Below, piece by piece: positions 22,514-25,480 of a DNA stretch of 25,480 nt (its first letter is position 1; each line of letters opens with the position of its first letter). Below the pieces are notes generated by a model that was not told the DNA's origin, ran no database searches, and worked only from the letters and a program-made list of their open reading frames with translations. The position numbers and the translations under genes were made by a program. Source of the stretch: a virus; the IMG/VR virus record IMGVR_UViG_3300020473_000115, positions 1 through 25,480 of that record. One strand, written 5' to 3'.

Positions 22514-23020
22514 TTAACTTTTAACTTCGGCTAAAAAACGTTTGAGCGCATGGTATGACTTACTATCTTTACCATTGTCTATGATAGCGTCCTCTATTGT
22601 ACCGTCGGGCGTTTCAACTCGCATCCATACTCTATTGGCGTTTTCAATGTTTTCAAGGGTTTCTAGACTCACTGAAAAAGCTTTCGAACTGTTTCGCGTG
22701 TAGCCATCGACGTCGTAACTTGAAACAAGTTGGCTTTCTTTAAGCGTGATAATGTCACCATCAATATTTAACTGCGCACCAAAAATTGGAGTGACGTTAT
22801 TGAATACTTGAACGATCATAAAAGCATCATCTGGATACTTACTATTCCATTGAAGACCGAAGCCAGTGCAAGTCATGTCAGTGCAAGCGTTACCGTGGGG
22901 CGCAATATTAACGACTTTTGAATTATCAAAACCAGAATGACTGACTTTTGGGGCTAGCCCAGACGTATTCGAACAAGCGCCAATGGCTAAAGCAGAAAGA
23001 AACACTACAGTTCTAAACAT
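22514..23020 (-). CDS. Lipoprotein, probable cargo gene
   Basis: A 168-aa protein with a lipoprotein signal: 'MFRTVVFLSALAIGAC', C16 being the lipidated Cys, with Ser at +2 favouring the outer membrane. The mature part has a Cys pair ('NACTDMTCTG') that may form a disulphide, and a beta-rich domain ('FMIVQVFNNVTPIFGAQLNIDGDIITL', 'RVWMRVETPDGTIEDAII'). I recognise no family. It is the first gene after the terminator at 23092-23117, has its own strong Shine-Dalgarno (AAGGAG, 6 bases) and a possible promoter, and is AT-rich. Phage lipoproteins in such places often block superinfection or change the host surface; that is inference. It is not an obvious spanin. Confidence 0.7.
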   Translation of the reverse strand: MFRTVVFLSALAIGACSNTSGLAPKVSHSGFDNSKVVNIAPHGNACTDMTCTGFGLQWNSKYPDDAFMIVQVFNNVTPIFGAQLNIDGDIITLKESQLVSSYDVDGYTRNSSKAFSVSLETLENIENANRVWMRVETPDGTIEDAIIDNGKDSKSYHALKRFLAEVKS

Positions 23021-23044
23021 ATTAGACTCCTTTTAAAACCCAGT

Positions 23045-23073
23045 AGAATGGATCGCATTTTGAATTCAGTCAA
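23045..23073 (-). promoter_or_regulatory. Possible promoter before the lipoprotein/late genes
   Basis: On the minus strand TTGACT (23073-23068) is separated by exactly 17 bases from CATTCT (23050-23045), which then leads to AAGGAG and the ATG at 23020. The -35 is good and the -10 poor, as in activator-dependent late promoters. A dyad TTTGA/TCAAA overlaps the -35. It lies between the upstream terminator and the first late gene. Confidence 0.35.
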
Positions 23074-23091
23074 ATTTAAACACCACCTTTC

Positions 23092-23117
23092 AATAAAAAG
23101 CCCGCACATGGCGGGCT
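23092..23117 (-). terminator. Intrinsic terminator ending the regulatory transcript
   Basis: On the minus strand AGCCCGC, a 5-base loop and GCGGGCT form a perfect 7-base stem running straight into TTTTATT. It lies just past the stop of the small gene at 23123. It separates the Rha unit from the late operon. Confidence 0.85.
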
Positions 23118-23122
23118 GGCGT

Positions 23123-23296
23123 TTATCGACTTAGCGTATCGATTAGCTTCCCTTGCTGCGACTGAAGGTAGTCGAGTAAAACAGCGAGTTTACGCGTAGA
23201 ACATAGTCCCTCGGGTACTGCACCCAACAATTCGGCGAGCGCCTCTTGGCATGTGGTAAGCGTGTTTAGCTCTTCTAAAAAGTCTGTATTATCCAT
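23123..23296 (-). CDS. Small acidic helical protein after Rha
   Basis: A 57-aa protein from ATG 23296 (MDNTDFLEELNTLTT), chosen because AAGGAG lies 8 bases upstream. An in-frame ATG two codons earlier overlaps the Rha stop but sits only 2 bases from that Shine-Dalgarno. The protein is Leu- and Glu-rich, helical and has two Cys. I recognise no family. Co-transcribed with Rha and followed at once by a terminator, it may be an accessory regulator. Confidence 0.6.
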   Translation of the reverse strand: MDNTDFLEELNTLTTCQEALAELLGAVPEGLCSTRKLAVLLDYLQSQQGKLIDTLSR

Positions 23297-23301
23297 TTGC
23301 A

Positions 23302-24000
23302 TTACTCCTTGCAAAAATAAGCGTGAGAGATACCGATAATTTCGCTCTCCCAGTGGATGCCTTCATAATCTGCCAGCCATTTGCGGGCTGTTTTATCATC
23401 CTTTTTGAAACCAGCAGCCGCCATTACATTTGTTTTATTCGCCCCCGGGTGTTGACGAAGGTACTGGACAACGTTTTGTATGAACTGGTGCTTCTTATGC
23501 TCGAAGTATTTATTGCTGGGTGACTTTCTTGTGCTGGCCTTCTTAGTGTGCGACAGCTGCTGTTCTAACAACTGGGCTTTGTCGCGGTAGAGCTGCAACA
23601 ACTCGCCTTGCAAGTCTTGATTGGTAGCCTGTAATGCTTGTACTGCACTGCTGTCGTACTGACTGCTTTGTAATGTATCGGCCATTTGATTGAACGCATT
23701 GATGTACGCTTCTTTTATGGCGGCGGCTTGTTTGCCTGTAAAGCCCATCACCAAGAACATGAAACCGTCTTTAGTGACATTATACATAGGCAGCTTACGA
23801 CCAGTTGTATCGGTGAATTCACTCAGCTCAAAATTGAGCGCAGTAAAATAGCTAGAGCATTCGATTGATCTAATGGCACGCAAAACGTTGCGATGCTCTT
23901 TTTCAAACACTTCTGCAATGCGCGTTGAAGGAGTATAGAGTTGATTCTCTTTGACAGAGATGTAGTGGCGCAAGTCCACGTCAGGGAGTTGATTGACCAT
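23302..24000 (-). CDS. Rha-family phage regulatory protein
   Basis: A 232-aa protein. Residues about 13-105 fit the Rha domain: 'LYTPSTRIAEVFEKEHRNVLRAIRSI', 'FTALNFELSEFTDTTGRKLPMYNVTKDGFMFLVMGFTGKQAAAIKEAYINAFNQM'. A coiled coil (112-152) and a basic linker follow, then a C-terminal module (168-232, 'AAGFKKDDKTARKWLADYEG') that is clearly homologous to the end of the AAA ATPase upstream. Rha proteins interfere with growth of some phages and often sit in antirepressor positions. Shine-Dalgarno AGGAG is 6 bases from the ATG, and the bases CACATAG overlapping it are complementary to part of the structured leader. It is probably controlled by the candidate C4-like RNA. Confidence 0.88.
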   Translation of the reverse strand: MVNQLPDVDLRHYISVKENQLYTPSTRIAEVFEKEHRNVLRAIRSIECSSYFTALNFELSEFTDTTGRKLPMYNVTKDGFMFLVMGFTGKQAAAIKEAYINAFNQMADTLQSSQYDSSAVQALQATNQDLQGELLQLYRDKAQLLEQQLSHTKKASTRKSPSNKYFEHKKHQFIQNVVQYLRQHPGANKTNVMAAAGFKKDDKTARKWLADYEGIHWESEIIGISHAYFCKE

Positions 24001-24023
24001 AATGGTCTCCTATGTGATTGTAG

Positions 24024-24074
24024 TTAACGTCTACCAGTTAGTAGCTGGTAGCCGGGTGTCAACTGAAGCCACAT
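24024..24074 (-). CDS. Leader peptide candidate upstream of Rha
   Basis: A 16-codon frame (MWLQLTPGYQLLTGRR) with GGAG 4 bases before its ATG ends 24 bases before the Rha start. Its start codon lies inside the segment complementary to 24204-24218. In P1-type immunity the antisense C4 RNA blocks a small frame whose translation is coupled to the antirepressor, and this frame is in the equivalent place. A similar peptide end occurs, as I recall, in Ash/Icd-like proteins. Translation is unproven. Confidence 0.35.
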   Translation of the reverse strand: MWLQLTPGYQLLTGRR

Positions 24075-24253
24075 AGAGCTCCGGGCCTATTTCCCTTGCG
24101 GGTCTTGTATTAACGCCTCTCCACCCGGCCATTGAAAATGGACGGATCTATGCCTAACTTACAGGCATAAAAAGGCCGCAAGGCTTTCGGGTGCGGTTGT
24201 CCGCTATGTGGTATCAGTGCGGCAACCTTAATCCCGTGCGTGCGGCGTGTCAA
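24031..24253 (-). ncRNA. Candidate C4-type antisense RNA and its target leader
   Basis: The leader between the ATPase and Rha genes holds several paired elements. Bases 24204-24218 (plus strand ctatgtgg, ta, tcagt) are complementary to 24062-24076 at 13 of 15 positions. Bases 24122-24129 are a perfect 8-base complement of 24051-24058. Local hairpins lie at 24149-24169 (TATGCCT/AGGCATA) and 24031-24051 (CTACCAG/CTGGTAG). A consensus TTGACA -35 sits at 24253-24248. The upstream half could be released as an antisense RNA that pairs around the leader peptide start and stops Rha expression, as C4 RNA does for antirepressors in P1/P7. Exact ends are unknown. Confidence 0.45.
24110..24253 (-). other. 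Ash-like reading frame within the structured leader
   Basis: A 47-codon frame from TTG 24253 (AAGGA just upstream) to TAA 24110 encodes a segment with 'PHSGQPHPKAL' and 'LGIDPSIFNG', which recall the phage Ash family found in P4/P1-like immunity regions. The typical continuation ('LIQDPQGK', then 'MWLQLTPGY') is present but in other frames after stops. So this is either a decayed ash gene or conserved RNA that happens to translate this way. Family match is from memory. Confidence 0.35.
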
Positions 24254-24317
24254 TGTTTCCTTATGCAAATGATTGGGTATTTGTGCAAAACGTGTAGAAG
24301 GTCTACAACAGCTACAA

Positions 24318-25208
24318 CTACAACAATTGGTAAAATATGCGGGTGTGGCGTTTAGAGCTTTTCCAGTAAATACCGTCGTATTTTTCTAGTCGAGCGCGCG
24401 CGGTTTTATCATCTTTAGCATATCCAGCGGCGTTAAGCAGGTCGCCTTTTCCCACTTGGCCTTCTCGAACTAGTACATGCTTAACTTGGTTTACGAACTC
24501 AAGGTCTTGCTCTGAGGCTTGCGCTTCAATTAAATCTACTTCTTCTAGGTTTAGCGTATTCGGGTCGATATCAAATGCCTTATCGACGATAGCAGCTCGC
24601 TCTTTTCTTACTTCAAGAATTACACCTACGCCTTCAGCAAGCTCACGCTTCTTAAGCTGATACATATTGTCTAGGCTATTTCTAATTGCATTGCTGCCCT
24701 GGTAATTGCGCCCGTCTTTATTGCTGTGACCGAGTATAAGAATGGTACCGCCTGCTTCTCTAATATCTTTTAGCAGGTTCATTACCAGTCCGATTTTGGC
24801 TTCGTTGTTTACATCGGCGAAGTCTCGAAGACTGTCTACAAAGAAGATCATGTTTTCAAATTGATTAGCAGTCGCGTTCTCTGCCAACGTTCTTAATAGT
24901 TCGAATGGGGGCAGGGGGCTTTTACTGCGTTGCACATAGTGCAAGTTCGGGTGTGGAGCGATAAGCAGCTCGTGCACCTTGCGTTCCTTTAATACACTTA
25001 GTGGGTTGTCAAAATCCAAGTAGAACACTTGTTTCATTCGAGGGGCACAGTATTTTGCCAGCGCAAACGCTAACCAGCTTTTGCCGTTGCCGCCATCGGC
25101 ATACACCATGGTCATCATGCGCTTAGTGATGAAGCCTTCAATAACGAAATCTATCTTTTGATTAAAATCAGCTTCACAGAGGCTTGCTTGTGTGAGTATT
25201 TGGAGCAT
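24318..25208 (-). CDS. RepA-like AAA ATPase
   Basis: A 296-aa RecA-fold ATPase. Walker A is 'YADGGNGKSWLA' (GGNGKS at 39-44), Walker B 'MIFFVDSLRDF' (FFVD at 122-125), and 'ILILGHSNKDG' (157-166) fits the sensor strand of RepA/AAA_25 proteins. Related proteins are hexameric replicative helicases of plasmids such as RSF1010 or phage replication ATPases, so a role in DNA replication is likely. The C-terminal 60 residues (236-296) form a separate module shared with Rha ('NAAGYAKDDKTARARLEKYDG'). It is the last gene before the structured leader. The start at 25208 has AAGG about 10 bases upstream. Confidence 0.82.
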   Translation of the reverse strand: MLQILTQASLCEADFNQKIDFVIEGFITKRMMTMVYADGGNGKSWLAFALAKYCAPRMKQVFYLDFDNPLSVLKERKVHELLIAPHPNLHYVQRSKSPLPPFELLRTLAENATANQFENMIFFVDSLRDFADVNNEAKIGLVMNLLKDIREAGGTILILGHSNKDGRNYQGSNAIRNSLDNMYQLKKRELAEGVGVILEVRKERAAIVDKAFDIDPNTLNLEEVDLIEAQASEQDLEFVNQVKHVLVREGQVGKGDLLNAAGYAKDDKTARARLEKYDGIYWKSSKRHTRIFYQLL

Positions 25209-25220
25209 TTATTCGTTGCC

Positions 25221-25367
25221 TTATTTTGTTTCAATTAACTTGCATATCATTGCGCCTATCGAACATTGCATCATCGCAAGCCATATACACAGTGTTTCTT
25301 GTTCGATAGTTACCGCAGAAATCATAAGAATGATTGACCCTACCCCCAAAACTTTACTGTACTTCAT
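25221..25367 (-). CDS. 48-aa membrane peptide
   Basis: A small frame (MKYSKVLGVGSIILMISAVT...) starts at ATG 25367, overlapping the preceding stop as TAATG, with GAGG 4 bases upstream, and ends 12 bases before the ATPase start. It has two hydrophobic stretches (about residues 6-21 and 26-42) separated by an acidic 'EQE', so it could form a membrane hairpin. No family recognised. Confidence 0.5.
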   Translation of the reverse strand: MKYSKVLGVGSIILMISAVTIEQETLCIWLAMMQCSIGAMICKLIETK

Positions 25368-25480
25368 TAAACCTCTCCCAATGCTTGGTATTTGATGGTG
25401 TGATACACGCCACCAAAATGTTCAATGTCTTCATCTGTAAAGCCAGCAGCAATCAAATGGTCTTTGGTTAAACTTTCAAA
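25367..25480 (-). CDS. C-terminal fragment of an early-region protein (cut by window edge)
   Basis: An open minus-strand frame enters from the right edge and ends at TAA 25369-25367 after 37 codons ('LTKDHLIAAGFTDEDIEHFG' and on). Its stop overlaps the next start, and downstream spacing fits a coupled operon, so it is likely real. Too little is present to name it. Confidence 0.55.
   Translation of the reverse strand, partial: FESLTKDHLIAAGFTDEDIEHFGGVYHTIKYQALGEV

Noticed and set aside
24260-24288. Possible promoter (TTGCAC, 17 bases, CATAAG) before the Rha leader
   Set aside because: Spacing is right but the match is weak, and a consensus TTGACA nearby competes; not decisive enough to list.
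24291-24324. Tandem TTGTAG-like repeats on the minus strand at the end of the ATPase gene
   Set aside because: Only three imperfect units at the stop codon; too short to call an iteron array.
25367-25480. Third copy of the Rha/ATPase C-terminal module in the right-edge fragment
   Set aside because: It has an 'AAGF' string but lacks the KDDKTAR and GI-W pattern, so the match is not supported.

Overview
The window is a block of a temperate phage or prophage genome from a marine gammaproteobacterium. An Alteromonadales-like host is my inference from protein flavour and base composition, not a proof. Every gene I can support lies on the minus strand, so the biological order runs from right (25480) to left (1). 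Most neighbours overlap by ATGA, TAATG or TGATG, which points to long, translationally coupled transcripts.

Right end (25480-23123), early/regulatory side: the C-terminus of an unidentified protein, a 48-aa two-helix membrane peptide, a RepA-like AAA ATPase, a 317-base leader, a Rha-family regulator and a small protein. The leader contains long-range complementary segments and an Ash-like reading frame. I read it as a candidate C4-type antisense RNA switch like those controlling antirepressor genes in P1/P7/P4-type elements. A strong intrinsic terminator (23092-23117) closes this unit.

Late operon (23020-1): a lipoprotein cargo gene and a lysis/host-takeover cluster (lysozyme-like endolysin, a protein with faint RMF resemblance, GTA-type 3TM holin, TraR/DksA zinc finger). 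Next comes a Mu-type packaging and head module: gp25/DUF2730, gp26-like, TerS/DUF3486, TerL/gp28, portal/DUF935, F, G, protease I with an internal scaffold start, major head protein T, gp35-, gp36- and gp37-like proteins. The tail module is that of a long non-contractile tail: tube, a chaperone pair with an A AAA AAC slippery heptamer, tape measure, Dit-position protein, DUF2163, NlpC/P60-like peptidase, J-like tip protein, and the start of a tip/fibre protein. Mu-type heads on siphovirus tails are known from Pseudomonas phages B3 and D3112.

The main accessory surprises are four. A two-helix protein resembling the putative abortive-infection (AbiC-like) family sits between head genes G and I. 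Two accessory genes (13381-14214 and 22514-23020) end at near-identical 20-base motifs, each followed by a hairpin that abuts the next start codon. The F-type minor head protein carries an HEMGH zincin-like C-terminal domain. Rha and the AAA ATPase share a C-terminal module. No transposase, integrase, repressor, tRNA, IS element or CRISPR array is visible. All identifications come from reading motifs and recalled family features; no database search was run.
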